Source: Linanthus parryae
Lineage: Eukaryota; Streptophyta; Magnoliopsida; Ericales; Polemoniaceae
Length of the DNA: 64,000 nucleotides
Direction: 5' to 3'
Assembly: GCA_023055425.1 (NCBI GenBank)
Contig: JALGPY010000003.1
Span: forward strand, 75,739,491-75,803,490
Positions 12,137 to 23,847 of the stretch are shown here, in pieces. A model generated the notes under the pieces. It was not told where the DNA came from and searched no databases. It saw only the letters and a program-made list of their open reading frames with translations. Each line of letters opens with the position of its first letter. Position 1 is the stretch's first letter. Position numbers and translations under genes: made by a program.

Positions 12137-13545
12137 ATGCCCAGATTGCCCCGCGACTAGGTGCAGCCACTCGACGATCCAGAACAGCTTTTCAGAGAGA
12201 AAAACTGCAGACAATGAGAAAGAAGAATGGGTGAAAACCGAGGATATGTGTCAGCTGAAGAGCCAGAGGCACGTACCCCAGATTACACCGAAGAGCTGAG
12301 CACAGCTGGCTTTGCTGCCCAGAACAGCCAGAGAATATACAACAGATCTGAGAAGGCTTTCGTGGAAAATTTTGAAGTCCCTACGGAAGGACATGAGCCA
12401 GCTATTGTGGTGGCCAAGATCATTGCAGAGAACTTTGATCTTAAACCATCCACCATCAAGACTATTCAAACTATCTATCCATTCCATGGAAAAGTCGATG
12501 AATACTCGACTGACTTTATCGGGAAATTTGAAGATTACTGCAACAAGGTCAGGTACAAGGGAGTCGAAGCAGAGGCACTCAAACTAATCTTGTTTCCGTA
12601 CTGCCTATTTGGAACAGCCAAGGATTGGCTTGAATCCCGAGCACCGAAATCCATCACTACATGGGAAGAATGTGTTGCAAATTTTCTGAAAAAATTTGAC
12701 CTCGCCTCTCGAGTTATCCAACTACATAGCGAGATCTTATCATTCAATCAAAATATGAGAGAGTCGATGGTAGAAGCATGGGACATATTGATGGGATTGG
12801 TAAAGAGATGCCCTAATCACGGTTTCGGGGGCGCGAAGATTCTACAGGTATTCTACCATGCCCTCGACTGGGAGAATGCGGACCGAATTGACAGAGCAGC
12901 CGAGGGAAATTTTCTATAATGTGGACAAGGACGGATCATGTGATCTGATTAAGCACTTAGCTAAGCAGAACACTCGTATGTTTGATGAATGCAGACTCAC
13001 CACCCTAGCCGAGCCAGTTGCTGATGATCGAATTGAAAACTTGACCAAGGTAGTGACTGACTTGGTCAAGAAGGTTTACACAAAAAAGAAGACTGTTGCA
13101 GCAGTGGAAGAACTTGATTTGGATGAAGCTATCAAGGGACTTAAAACTGAGGATGCCAACTATGTGCAGCAACAGTGGGATCCCAGTTGATATAGGCCTG
13201 GAACCCGGGACCTTCCCGTTTCAGGTACGGAAATCCAAACTCTGCAATTTATGCACCGGGCTTCCATCATAAACCACCGGCACAGCAAGTAGCGCCAGCA
13301 CCACCAGTCCAGGCGAGACAGTCAGCACAACGATTCGATAACCAGATGAATAAACTGGAGACCATGCTACAAACTATGAATGCCAAGTTTGTTCAGATAG
13401 ACAGGAAAATTGACACCATGGTCGTCGATCTGACCAAAACTACATTACGGACACTGGAGGTACAATTCTGAAAATTGCCACATCAGTAGACTGAGATCAA
13501 TGCCATCACCGCTCGTAGTGGAGTAGCATTACAGATCCACCGTAT
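12137..13545 (+). pseudogene. Gypsy-1 gag (Retrotrans_gag), frameshifted
   Basis: A start at 12137 gives MPRLPRD before a stop. The main body is open from 12227 to 12919 and carries the gag core (FEDYCNKVRYKGVEAEALK, TAKDWLESRAP, RCPNHGFGGAKILQVFYHAL). A frameshift near 12910 moves coding into another frame (YNVDKDGSCDLIKHLAKQN) as far as 13190. The Pro/Gln-rich C-terminal part (QMNKLETMLQTMNAKF, then INAITARSG) follows in a third frame to about 13545. Gag forms the virus-like particle in intact elements; this copy cannot make a full product. Confidence 0.85.
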
Positions 13546-13789
13546 CCCAGTCATGCACGTACAGAAAAGTTGAAGACTATAGGACACGAAATTTTTGACA
13601 GGGAAGAAAATCCAGCCATCAGCCCCCAGCCAATGGGCCCGGTCGGACAGGATGCAGTGCAGTCTAAGAAAGACGAACCAGAAACGGTGCTTGTTTCTAA
13701 AGAGGTACCTAATCCTTTAAAGACACAAAAGAGTGATGATAGCAAATTCTACGCCATATTTCTCGAATTATTCTAATAGCGGTAAATCA

Positions 13790-14410
13790 ACATACCGTTC
13801 GCTGAGGCATTGGCAAAGATGCCCACTTATGCCAAATTCCTAAAAGATATATTGTATGGAAGGAGGCGGATGAGCAATTTCGAGACTATAAATTTGACGG
13901 TAGAAGTGAGAAATTTTGTGAAACACGGACTACAATGGAAGAGGAAGGACCCTGCCAGTTTTGTGATCCCTGTAACCCTGGGTAGTGCTTACACAGGAAA
14001 GGCCCTGTGTGACCTAGGGGCAAGCATCAATCTGATGCCCCTAACCATCTTCAAAAGTTTGGGGGTCGGTGAGCCTAGTCCAACCAGATCATGCTTTAAA
14101 TGGTCGACAGATCCATAAAACCAGCGTATGGAGTCATTGAAGATATTCTGGTGAAAGTCGAAGAATTGTTGTTTCCAGCAGATTTTGTGATTCTAGACAT
14201 GGATGCAGGAGAGGTACCGCTCATTCTGAGCAGACCATTCCTGGCCACTGGAGAAGCCATTATAAACTTCAAAAGTTGAGAGTTGTCCATGCATATCAAC
14301 GAAGACAAGGTGAAATTTAACGTCTTCAAGTCTCTCCAGCTTCCAGATTACTACAATAATGAAGACTACTTCGCTGTGGAAGTAGTCGACGAGGGTCTGG
14401 AAAACAAATA
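13790..14410 (+). pseudogene. Gypsy-1 aspartic protease region
   Basis: The segment 13810-14118 encodes IPFAEALAKMPTYAKFLKDI and then GKALCDLGASINLMPL, the DLGAS protease motif of Athila elements. The frame is lost near 14100. It continues as YGVIEDILVKVEELLFPADF and PLILSRPFLATGEAI in another frame, with a stop at about 14277. It lies between gag and RT as in related elements. Broken, presumed inactive. Confidence 0.85.
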
Positions 14411-16150
14411 GTTGCATGAAATTTGGGCAGAAATTGACAGATTGTACAAGGAGGACGAGGGGGAGTCCCAGGGTGAGCAGGTCATGATAACTGAAGACAG
14501 GACCACTTTGCACTTGGATAAAGAAAGTGGGCAGAAGATCGCCCTGGTCAGGTCACTCATGGAGCCACCCACTCTGGAGCTGAAACCATTCTCAAGCCAC
14601 CTCAGGTATGCTTATATTGGTGAACAAGATACTTTTCCCGTACTAATTCGTCTCTTATATCTCAAGAACAGGAGGAGAAATTGCTGGAAATACTATGCGA
14701 ACACAAGGAGGCAATAGGATGGACAATCGCATATATCAAAGGAACCAGCCCGTCCTATTGCATGCACAAAATCAAGATCGAAGAAGGCAAGAAGCCAGTG
14801 ATTCAGCCCCGAGGGAGACTGAATTCAAACATGAAGGATGTTGTGCGCAAGGAGGTCATGAAATGGCTGGCAGAAGAAATTATTTACCCCATCTCGGACA
14901 ACACATGGATCAATTCGGTCCAGTGTGTGCCCAAGAAAGGGGGTATGACAGTGGTGCAGAATTTCGAGCATGAGCAGATCGCCCAGCACACTGTCACAGG
15001 CTGGCGAATCTGTATGGATTACTGGACGCTGAACGACGCGACACTAAATGACCACTTTCCACTGCCATTCATGGACCAGATGTTAGACAGGTTGGCCCAC
15101 CATGCTTATTATTGTTTGCTGGATGGATATTCTGGGTACAACCAGATTTACATAGCACTGGAAGATCAAGAGAAGACCACTTTTACTTGTTTGTATGGTA
15201 CGTTTGTCTTCCGGCGCATGCCGTTCGGGTTGTATAACGCTCAGCAATATTCCAGAGATGCATGATGACCATATTCTTGGACATGATCGAGAAAAATCTC
15301 GGGGTCTTCATGGATGATTTTTCTCTGTTCGTGGACAATTTGGAGGACGTTCTGCACCATCTATCCAGAGTTTTGGTCCGATGCAAGAAATATATATAAG
15401 GTGCTGAACTGGGAAAAGTGTCATTTTATTGTCATTGAAGGCATTGTGTTGGGTCAGATGATTTCCAGCAAGGTTCAGGAGGTTGACATGGACAAAATTG
15501 AGGTGATAAAGCAGCTGCCATATCCAACGAAAGTCAAGGCAATCAAACGTTTTTTGGGTCATGCAGGATTTTACAAGAGATATATCAAAGACATTTCCAA
15601 GATCACAAAGTCGTTATGTACTTTGCTGGGAAAAGATGCACCTTTCATATTTGATGAATTCCGCAAACAAACCTTCGACTTACTCAAGGAACGCCTGACC
15701 ACATCCCCAGTCTTCACTCCTCCAGATTAGTCACTCCCGTTTGAACTCATGTGCGACGCAAGTGACTACGCAGTTGCAGCGGTTCTGGGACAGAGAAAAG
15801 ATGAAGTATGTCATGTCATCTACTATGCCAGTAGAGTTCTAAACGAAGAACAGATTAATTACGGAAAAACACAAAAAAGAGCTGCTGGCAGTTGTGTTCG
15901 CCCTGGATAAATTTTTACCATATTTTGTGGGGTCCAAAGTCCTCATATTCACATATCATAGTGCCTAGAAGTATCTTCTGGCCAAGAAGGATGCCAAACC
16001 GAGGCTTTTGCGCTGGGTTCTGCTCATGCAAGAATTTGATGTCAAGATCAGGGATAATATAGGAGTCGAGAATGTCATAGCAGATCCTCAGTCTTGTCTG
16101 GAAAACCCATAAATAGAGACTGTCCCAATTCAGGAAAATTTCCATGACGA
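14411..16150 (+). pseudogene. Gypsy-1 reverse transcriptase and RNase H
   Basis: The RT body is open at 14681-15265 (WRICMDYWTLNDATLNDHFP, LLDGYSGYNQI, FVFRRMPFGL). After a frame change it continues with the catalytic FMDDFS at about 15307-15324 and FLGHAGFYKRYIKDISKI near 15553-15606. RNase H follows from 15731 (PFELMCDASDYAVAAVLGQR, YYASRVLNEEQINYGKTQK), then a stop and frameshifts. In an intact element these domains copy the RNA and degrade the template. At least four frame disruptions separate the parts. Confidence 0.9.
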
Positions 16151-16247
16151 TCATATAGTGAAGGTCAAAGCTAACCGACAGCCATGGTACTACGCCATAG
16201 CTAATTATATGGTGAACGGAGCACTGCTAGAAAAACATCACTCCACA

Positions 16248-16549
16248 GAAGAAGAGAAGAAGAAGAAGAAGAAGAAGAAGAAGAAGAAGAAGAAGAAGAA
16301 GAAGAAGAAGAAGAAGAAGAAGAAGAAGAAGAAGAAGAAGAAGAAGAAGAAGAAGAAGAAGAAGAAGAAGAAGAAGAAGAAGAAGAAGAAGAAGAAGAAG
16401 AAGAAGAAGAAGAAGAAGAAGAAGAAGAAGGAGGAGAAGAAGAAGAAGAAGAAGAAGAAGGAGGAGAAGAAGGAGAAGAAGGAGAAGAAGAAGAAGAAGA
16501 AGAAGAAGAAGAAGAAGAAGAAGAAGAAGAAGAAGAAGAAGAAGAAGAA
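16248..16549 (+). repeat. (GAA)n microsatellite, ~300 bp, inside the pol gene
   Basis: About 100 GAA/AAG units with a few GGA interruptions near 16431-16480. It sits between RNase H and integrase of Gypsy-1. The sequence after it (DPFLFKQGADNILRRCIP in one frame) is the conserved segment that normally follows a short Lys-rich stretch in Athila polyproteins. The array therefore likely grew from native lysine codons. Confidence 0.97.
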
Positions 16550-17750
16550 TGCAGATAATATTTCTGGTACGACCCCTTTCTGTTCAAACAAGGGGCCGAC
16601 AACATCCTAAGGAGGTGCATTCCATGTCACGAGATCCTTCAGGTAATCTAGCACTGTCACTCAGCTCAGTGGGGGGTCATTTCAGTGGATCCAGGACAGC
16701 ACACAAGGTACTGCACTCAGGGTTTTTCTGGCCGATAGTTTTCAAGGACTTCCATGATTATGCTCAGAGTTGTGATCGCTGCCAGCACATAGGAAATATT
16801 TCTCATATGAACGAGATGCCAATAACTCTGTGGTAGGAAGTTGAGCCCTTTGATGTATGGGGTATTGATTTTATGGGACCATTCCCGTCTTCTACGAGAA
16901 ATCTTTATGTCCTACTGGAAGTGGATTAAGTCTCTAAATGGGTAGAGGCCTTGGTATGTCAGAAAAGCGATGCAGCAATATTGGATTGTTTTCTTCGAAG
17001 AAATATTTTCACTAGATTCAGGACACCAAGAGCCATGGTCAGTGATGAAGGCTCTCATTTTATCAACAAAGTGTTCGCGAAAGTCTTAAAGCAATACAGG
17101 GGGTCTATCCATAAGGTATCACTGCTTTATCACCCTCAGGCAATGGGCAAGTAGAGGTGTCAAAAAGGGAGATTAAGAGCATATTGGAAAAACTGTGAAT
17201 CATTGACGCAAAGATTGGTCCCTGAAACTGGATGATGCGCTCTGGGCATACAGGACCGCTTACAAAACCAAACTAGGAATGTCCCCATAACAGCTAGTGT
17301 TCGGTAAGGTCTGTCACTTACCAGTGGAATTGGAGCACAAGGCTTACTGGACGATCAAACAGTTTAACATCCACCACATTCTATCTGGAGATAAAAGAAA
17401 TATGGCACTACTTGAACTAGACGAATTCAGACGAACAGCTTACGAGAGTGCCAAGATTTATAAGGAGAAAACGAAGAAGTGCCATGATCAGCGTATTCTG
17501 CCAAAGAAAATTGAAATTGAGAAAAAGGTTCTCCTATACAATTCCAGGATGAAGTTTTATCCAGGAAAGCTACACTCACGGTGGTCTAAACCATTTATTG
17601 TGAAAGATATCGCATCATGGGGGGGCAGTTGTACTGGAGAACTCGCATGACAACACGATTTTCAAGGTCAACGGAAATTGTTTTAAGCCATATCGGGAAT
17701 TTCAGGAGGGATCCAAGGTAGAGGCCCTCTGCCTTAACAACCCGTAATCA
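16550..17750 (+). pseudogene. Gypsy-1 integrase
   Basis: The zinc-binding HHCC region is seen at 16676-16790 (GGHFSGSRTAHKVLHSGFFW, then SCDRCQ). The catalytic core follows with [15 protein letters not shown] (first Asp) near 16850-16895 and VSDEGSHFINKVF (second Asp) near 17038. The stretch carrying the third acidic residue (after YHPQA) is frameshifted. The C-terminal part 17297-17650 (FGKVCHLPVELEHKAYWTIK, NSRMKFYPGKLHSRW) is open. No chromodomain was seen, as expected for Athila. Several stops make it inactive. A GGGAGG hairpin (about 17794-17818) follows, as in related elements. Confidence 0.88.
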
Positions 17751-17953
17751 CCAACGAGGTAACTGGATCGGGTCGTCGACTATAAATTACAAGCGTTGGT
17801 TGGGAGGAAACCCAACGTAGTAGTAGTTTTTACATTCACTAACTTATTTATTTAAATACAAATTTCAAAAGGAGAGAGATATGAGAAGAGGGGTTTTAAT
17901 GCTAAATTCAGTGTTTCAGAGACACGGGAATTTTTTTTTTGCGGGAAACAAAG

Positions 17954-18541
17954 CTGCGTTCAAACGCAGGGTCCGCGTTCAAAAGCAGGACCTGCGTTCA
18001 AATGCAGGAACATACCTTCACCATTGAATGAAGAAAGAGAAAAATAGTGAAACTGGGGGGCTGCGTTCAAACGCTGAAATTGTGCGTTCAAACGCAAGAG
18101 CTGCGTTCGCACACAGAAGGGATGCGTTCAAACGCAGAAGTGCATCATTCAAACGCAGGATCTCCAGTTCAGATTCAGAAACTTTGAACACACTAGACAT
18201 GCGTTCAAGCAGAGAGTGGTTTCGTTCAAACGAAAATAAGAAGATTCAAAAAAATCACAAGTCCAAAGTTGCGTTCAAACGCAGAAGGTTTGCGTTCAAA
18301 CGCAGAACACTATTCATTAGAAATTCAAAAGAAACACTTTGCGTTCAAACGCAGGGGGTGCGTTCCAATGCAGAATGACTGTTCGAGAAAATTTTCTAGA
18401 GAGAAGCCTGCGTTCAAATGCAGAAGCTGCGTTCAAACGCAACATGTATTAAACCCAGAAATTGAAGCATTACGTTCAAACGCAGCAACTCAAGAAGATA
18501 GAAAAATTTCCAGAAATTTGAAGGCATGCGTTCAAGCGCAG
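17954..18541. repeat. Internal cluster of ~19 CTGCGTTCAAACGCAG-like palindromes
   Basis: Copies occur at about 17954, 17973, 17991, 18061, 18081, 18101, 18122, 18145, 18163, 18199, 18222, 18269, 18290, 18339, 18358, 18407, 18426, 18470 and 18526. Most keep TGCGTTCAAACGCAG; others vary at the CpG positions. Spacing is irregular (about 20-50 bp), so this is not a simple tandem array. The same motif is clustered in the LTRs of this element. The cluster lies between the integrase and the TATA box at 18624. Confidence 0.92.
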
Positions 18542-18622
18542 CCTGGCGAGGAAGTTGAAAATTTTGAAACAATCAAAAAAATTTGAATTTCAAGGGCAGT
18601 TTTGCAATTTCTGTAACTTTTC

Positions 18623-18631
18623 CTATAAATA
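18623..18631 (+). promoter_or_regulatory. Internal TATA box before the extra ORF of Gypsy-1
   Basis: CTATAAATA, 80-100 bp after the last palindrome. It is followed by a pyrimidine-rich leader with CTCTCTCTC (18680-18720). The layout (palindromes, TATA, leader, ORF) copies that of the element's LTR. It is an inferred promoter; no transcript data. Confidence 0.55.
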
Positions 18632-18956
18632 GGGTATGGCTGAGAGTAACTCATTCACACTTTAGTCAACCCATTTTCAACTTTCTCTCTCTAGAAATTC
18701 TCTCCGCCCTCTCTCTGCCGCCCGAAAGTTTCCGGCCAACACCTCTGTCTGGCGACCATCGCCGTAAGCCAGAGCCATCAGAACAGTGTGTGGGTATTAC
18801 CAAGGTCATAAAAAGGTGACAGTTTCAGATCTGCTATCGGAGTCAGTTTCCGGATCTTTACCCGTAAGATTTACTCTGGGTACCCCAGGTTCAATTTTTT
18901 TCTCTCTCTCAGCAGTTTCATATTTTTTTCTAACATTTATTTTCAAGAAATGGATC

Positions 18957-20640
18957 GAAGATCAAACCTTCATGCGACCTGACCGGGCCATTGCCCCAAA
19001 CAACATTATTGACATTCGGTTTCTTAGAAATGATAATTTCTGCTATTTCCAGTTTGTTAATAAAGACACCCACATGTTTTTCCTGCAAAACCGTAAAAAT
19101 CATAATGATGTACCTTTTGAGAGAACTTCTCCTCTAGACTCTGTCCCTATGCCTCCTGGGTTGATTGAGAACATCGGAAAGATGGGTCAGTTTGGGGATA
19201 TATTTACCGGATTCATAGGGTTTGTGGCGAGTTCTGTTATTGCCAAGGAGACTTACAGTAATCTCCAAAAGTGCATGACCACTGAGACCCAGTCGATAGA
19301 GTGGATTTACTGTAGGAAGAGGTGGGTCAGGATCACACTCAAGACTATCAGAGAGACCACAGGGGTGGAGTTTTTGCTTGATGACTGTCTGTCTCTAGTC
19401 CCTGCAAGGGAACCCATCTACCGAACTTAGAGGCCAGATTGTGCAGACCCTTTATGCAGAGGTACCCGGGGCTGCATTGTGGCGGCCTGACAGGGGCCCC
19501 ACTGGCCAGAAACTACCCGCGACCTTTATCATCTAAGAAGATAAGTTGTGTACTGAGTGGATCCTTAACCGAATTGTAAGCATCAAGCACATGACTCGGT
19601 TGGAATACAAAGTAGCTCTTTTGGTGTTTTGTCTTATGAGGCGGGATCCCATTGATCTCCATCATATTATTCATGACTATTTTAGGGAGAGAATGGATGA
19701 TGCCAGTAGGAAGGGTCTGGGGTTTTTGTGGTTGCTGAAAAAATTGGCCATGGACAGTCTTGTGGTCATACCAACGGACCTGAGGGACATGAAAATACCC
19801 CAGGTCCGGCGGTACACGAAGATTCACTGTGAGTATGAGGAGGCAATGAGGGGTCCGCAAGCTTTTGTTGATGTTGATGATTCAGATGATGATGATGGTA
19901 TGTCGCCACCCCCCACAGGGTGGGGCTGATTGAGGTGCTCCGCCACCACATATGGGTGACGATTTTCCTTCTTTACCCTCACCCCAGGGACTGCCCCGGT
20001 CGGTCAGTTCTTTGGAGCCGAGACCGGACGAGTGGGATTTTGGGCAGTCCAATAGGGGTCCCAGACGTAGTTCTTTTGGGCGTCTGGAGAAGACAGAGCA
20101 TGAGGAGTGGGTTAGGAAGAAAATCAAGCCCCAGGACAAGACGATGAATTACGATGAATTACCTGGTGAGGACTGTGAAGAAGATGGCTAGGGGTCTAGG
20201 GAAACATTTTAAGACCCAAAAACATACATACCATGCCAGCACCGCTGCTGTTCGGGCTCATGAGGCAGCCCTTGGCGATATTCAGAGCAAGATGCGGGGT
20301 AAAGCTTTTGACTTCCCGGTGAGGTACTCCAGTGGCAACTGTACCATTCAGACAATGGTGGATAGTTGCCCCTATGATAGCATTTCTGGCCATGAGCCTA
20401 CCCCAATCCCAGAGCAGGTTAAGTTTGTGGGTGATCCTGGCAGGCCCGGTACTCGGTACCAACCCCGACGACAGCCTGACCCAGCAGCAAGCTGTGCCCA
20501 CCCTGACGCCAGTCATGCTGGTACAGCAGCAGAGGCTCGTCAGGCAGGGTGGAAGAGGTAGAGGAGGTCACTCCTCCTGAGTCATCTCCCGAGCCAGAGC
20601 AGACGAACCAGTCCACCCAAGAGGACACTCATTCATTGTG
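18957..20640 (+). pseudogene. Extra ORF downstream of integrase in Gypsy-1 (Athila ORF3 position), function unknown
   Basis: Coding-like sequence in three blocks. Block 1 (to 19430) contains PDRAIAPNNIIDIRFLRNDN, GFVASSVIAKETYSNLQ and RKRWVRITLKTIRETTGVEF. Block 2 follows after one frameshift near 19428 and a stop at about 19534: LRGQIVQTLYAEVPGAALW, then EWILNRIVSIKHMTRLEYKV, RRDPIDLHHIIHDYFRERMD and an acidic DDSDDDDG stretch. Block 3 (20154-20561) is basic then Pro/Gln-rich. It resembles the plant-specific ORF that sits where an env gene would in Athila elements, often annotated as a putative plant transposon protein. I see no clear signal peptide or membrane span, so an envelope role is not supported. 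A promoter-like region precedes it. Confidence 0.65.
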
Positions 20641-21525
20641 GAGATCAGGACAGTAGTGTCATGGGGACGTGCCACCACTAATGTGTGGGTGGGGAATTGT
20701 GTCCTCTTGCATAGCCATGTCTTCACGTTTTTTCACTTTAATTTTTCTTTTTATTTTAATTTTTGATTTTGCACATTTTTTATTCTTGAGTCATCCGACC
20801 AACAATTTATGACTGTGCCTTTATGTTTGTTTAAGAAAATTAAAAAATTGAAATCAGGAAAATTTGAGAAAGGGAAATTAAAATAATCAGAAACTGGAGA
20901 GAGTCCAATGATAGTCTCTGACAGCAAAAAACACCACGCCGAGGTGTAGTAGATTGGGCTTCTGTACGGTCTAGTTAAAGCCAGTGCACCTCAGAATTCG
21001 CAAGTAGTGTTCTCATGAGCTAAGAATCTGACTAGTTGCCACACCCCCGTCATTTAGGTAGTCGACAAACTGACTACGGGCTCCATCACAATCACCGCAT
21101 CATAGTGGAGTGATTGGCTCATAATGGACCCATTGTCCTGTTTTTTAACCCATGGTCGAATTAGTTATCCCAGTTGAAGTCGTTTACCCCTTCATTCATT
21201 ACCGCTGTAGCCTAGGTAGCCTTTCTTGTGACTTTCATCACTTATTTAGTTGGCTAGTTCTACGCATTATGATAGAGTGAGTGAGTCAAGGAGGGTTTCA
21301 TATGGACAAGTACTTCATGACAGATCATTTTCGGACTGCTTTGAGGGTGAGACATGGTGAGTTAGAGGCGACACCATTAAATTGCATAAGGTGATTTACT
21401 GCATTACATAGTGATCACAGGAAGAGTAGTCGCATGCGTGACATTTTTCCGCACAAACACGGTTCTGGGGGTTGTTGGGATTAATTGGTGGTTAAGCCAA
21501 TTTCTACATCTTAGGTGATGAGGAG
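20641..21525. other. Gypsy-1 3' untranslated region, first part
   Basis: No coding. AT-rich sequence following the extra ORF; it ends at the target duplication AGGAG (21521-21525) of the solo LTR. Confidence 0.5.
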
Positions 21526-22939
21526 TGATAACTCCATATTCGGATTTATATTCGTATGTGATTACTTGTCGTTTCGCGTAGTTTCCGATACATTTACATA
21601 TGTTTTGGCCAAGTTTTGATAATTGGAGCATAAATGAGAATTTGATCGTAAATGTTGACTCCGGGCACTTTTTTACGTAATTTAAGCTATATTTGTATCT
21701 TTTGATCTTCCGGTATGTTTTAGTGTTGTGGATTTCAGGAATCGGTAGCTCGGGGCGATGATCTTGGATTGGAAGTGAACTTCGGAAAGTTGGAATTGCT
21801 CAAGAGATGCTCGGGATTGAAGACGAAAAAGGAAGAAGCAAAAAAAGAGCCAAAGAATAAGATTGCCAGACTTGTTCATACGAACAGAAAAGTGTTCGTA
21901 CGTACACTTTGACTTATGCAAATTTTGGAGCTCAAAACCACAAGTTTTCGTACGAGCAACCCGACTGTTCGTACGAACAGAAGGCAAAAGTCGGCTGTTT
22001 TGGGGCTGTTTTGTAATATTTTAAAAGTTTCAAGTTTTTTGGGCTATTTTAGACTTAGTAATCCGTACTTTGGAGTATTCTAATGGTTGTGGAGCTTTGG
22101 AACGACTTCTTGGAGCTTTTGGAGCGTGCTTGGGCATGTTGGATTCTTCGTTTGATTTCTAAACTCTTTCTCCTCTCAAGTTTTTGGTTTATGATCAAGA
22201 AACTTTGTAATTTGATCATGTCTTGTAGTAGCTAAACCCTCTTTATCGGGAATTCTCGTTTGGTAGCTAGGGTTTTGGTATGAACATGTCGTTTTGAGAT
22301 TATGATTCACGTTTAGACTTAATTATCATGTTCTTATATTATTATGACTAGTTTATGCTAAATCTCTATCTCTCTTGCGCGTAGCTAACGGAGGATTGAT
22401 CTTAATTGGAGTTCATGTGGTAACTCCATGAGTTCTAGTCGAAAATTTAACTATTCACTTGATTGTATTACTACTTGGTAACTCGGTAGTATTGATTATG
22501 ATCGTAAAGTAGAATAATGAACGTAATGCATGCCTAAAGTTGAATTAGACTTGGTAACTCGGTTTAGATTGATATTAGGCATAGATGACTCATTTGGTAA
22601 CTTGGTGAGTTGAATGTTGCCTGATTAATAATAGAAGACATGTTAGTTTTTCATGAGTCAAAACATAGTTCATATCATCCCTAGTGAACCTAGAGAGAAT
22701 TCCCGGTATTTGTCCCTCATTAGTCACTTTTTTCAAGTATTCTCGTTAATCGTGTCACCATCTAAGCGGTTAACTGTTAGCAGTATTTCTATTTTTATAG
22801 ATTTAGCAAACACAAACAGCTCTGCCCACACAAGGTGGAAAGTTAATAACTCGTTTACAAAGAAGTCTTGGGTTCGACAACCCGGATTTCCGGATATTAC
22901 TACACACGACAGCCATACACTTGTGGTTGAATCGTGTCA
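21526..22939 (+). mobile_element. Solo LTR of an Athila-like element with perfect 5-bp target duplication
   Basis: It starts TGATAACTCC and ends ATCGTGTCA. Direct AGGAG duplications flank it at 21521-21525 and 22940-22944. Its 3' third matches the Gypsy-2 LTR in reverse complement (GGTTTATGATCA-AAACTTTGTA, TAGCTAGGGTTT, TTGGGTTCGACAA, CTACACACGAC). U3 differs and carries its own palindromes at 21872-21887, 21892-21907 and 21965-21980; the last, CTGTTCGTACGAACAG, is perfect. No internal coding region remains, so this is the product of LTR-LTR recombination. Confidence 0.93.
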
Positions 22940-23847
22940 AGGAGGTTTGGTAGGACTGCGCATATCATTTCTCTTGACTACAGGGATCTGCACTACAAGG
23001 ATTTGCGCTCCATGATTACTGTGGGGGTGCTGCTTGCATTTCGATATTTTTCACACCCCACAATTTGGATTATTTTTCGTATAAATCAGCTTAGTAGTTT
23101 ATGTTCTTATGTATGTTATTGTATTTTATGTTTATTAAAAGAAGTAAAAAAGAAAAAAAAACAAAAGAAAAGAAAAAAAAAGAAAAAATATATGCTCTAT
23201 TATGTTTACAGTTTAAAGTTGTTTATTTAGAATTTGAGCTGAGTAAGTAGTCACTTTTTGGAATTTACACCGCTTCACATTTGTGGCCGCCAGAACGATA
23301 AAGACACACCGGGAAATTGGGAAATTGAGTTGCGGGGACTTATTTGTTCTTGTCAGTTTTTCAGGGACTCGGTGAGGGGTGTTTGTTGAGAACAGTGAGA
23401 TTGTCATAATGAGTAGGATTGGCCTTACCCTAATACATCTATAGTCCTACCTGTTAGACTTAGATCCCCTGATTGGAAATAGCTCGCAAGGTCGGTAACT
23501 GGGGATTTTCTCAGGTTGCGTACAAAAGTAACAGTAAGGGGTGCCAGCGCTAATTTGCCATTCTTAAATCTAGCCATGCTCATCGATCGCTTGTGGTTAG
23601 TACTTTCTCATTGATCGCTTGTGGTTAGTACTTTCTAGAAGAGGTGAGGACTTTATGACATACTAGTTTCAATTTTGGAGATTGCCCGGTCTTTCCAAAA
23701 CTATTTTTGTCAGATTTTGTATTTAATTTTTTTATATTTCTCGTATGAGTCAGTTGAATAGTTGAGTCATCTGGTCTGTGTTCTGAATCTGGTGAAAGCA
23801 GGAGAGTATGTAAATTATAGTATGCAAGGTGGAGTATGCAAAGGGTC
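22940..23847. other. Gypsy-1 3' untranslated region, second part
   Basis: No gene. Contains an A-rich run (about 23139-23190) and a 28-bp tandem duplication (23580-23607 and 23608-23635, unit TCATCGATCGCTTGTGG and on). The right LTR begins next, near TGCTCGGGAC at 23848; a clear polypurine tract is not visible. Confidence 0.5.

Noticed and set aside
16201..16620. Long poly-Ser, poly-Phe or poly-Lys 'proteins' on both strands
   Set aside because: They are translations of the (GAA)n microsatellite, not genes.
10605..18541. Palindrome clusters as a CRISPR array or satellite
   Set aside because: Spacing is irregular, spacers are not constant in length, and the setting is a plant retrotransposon; no cas-like genes.
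23139..23230. A-rich run as a LINE poly(A) tail
   Set aside because: Mixed A/G run with no LINE coding before it and no target duplication; within the Gypsy-1 untranslated region.
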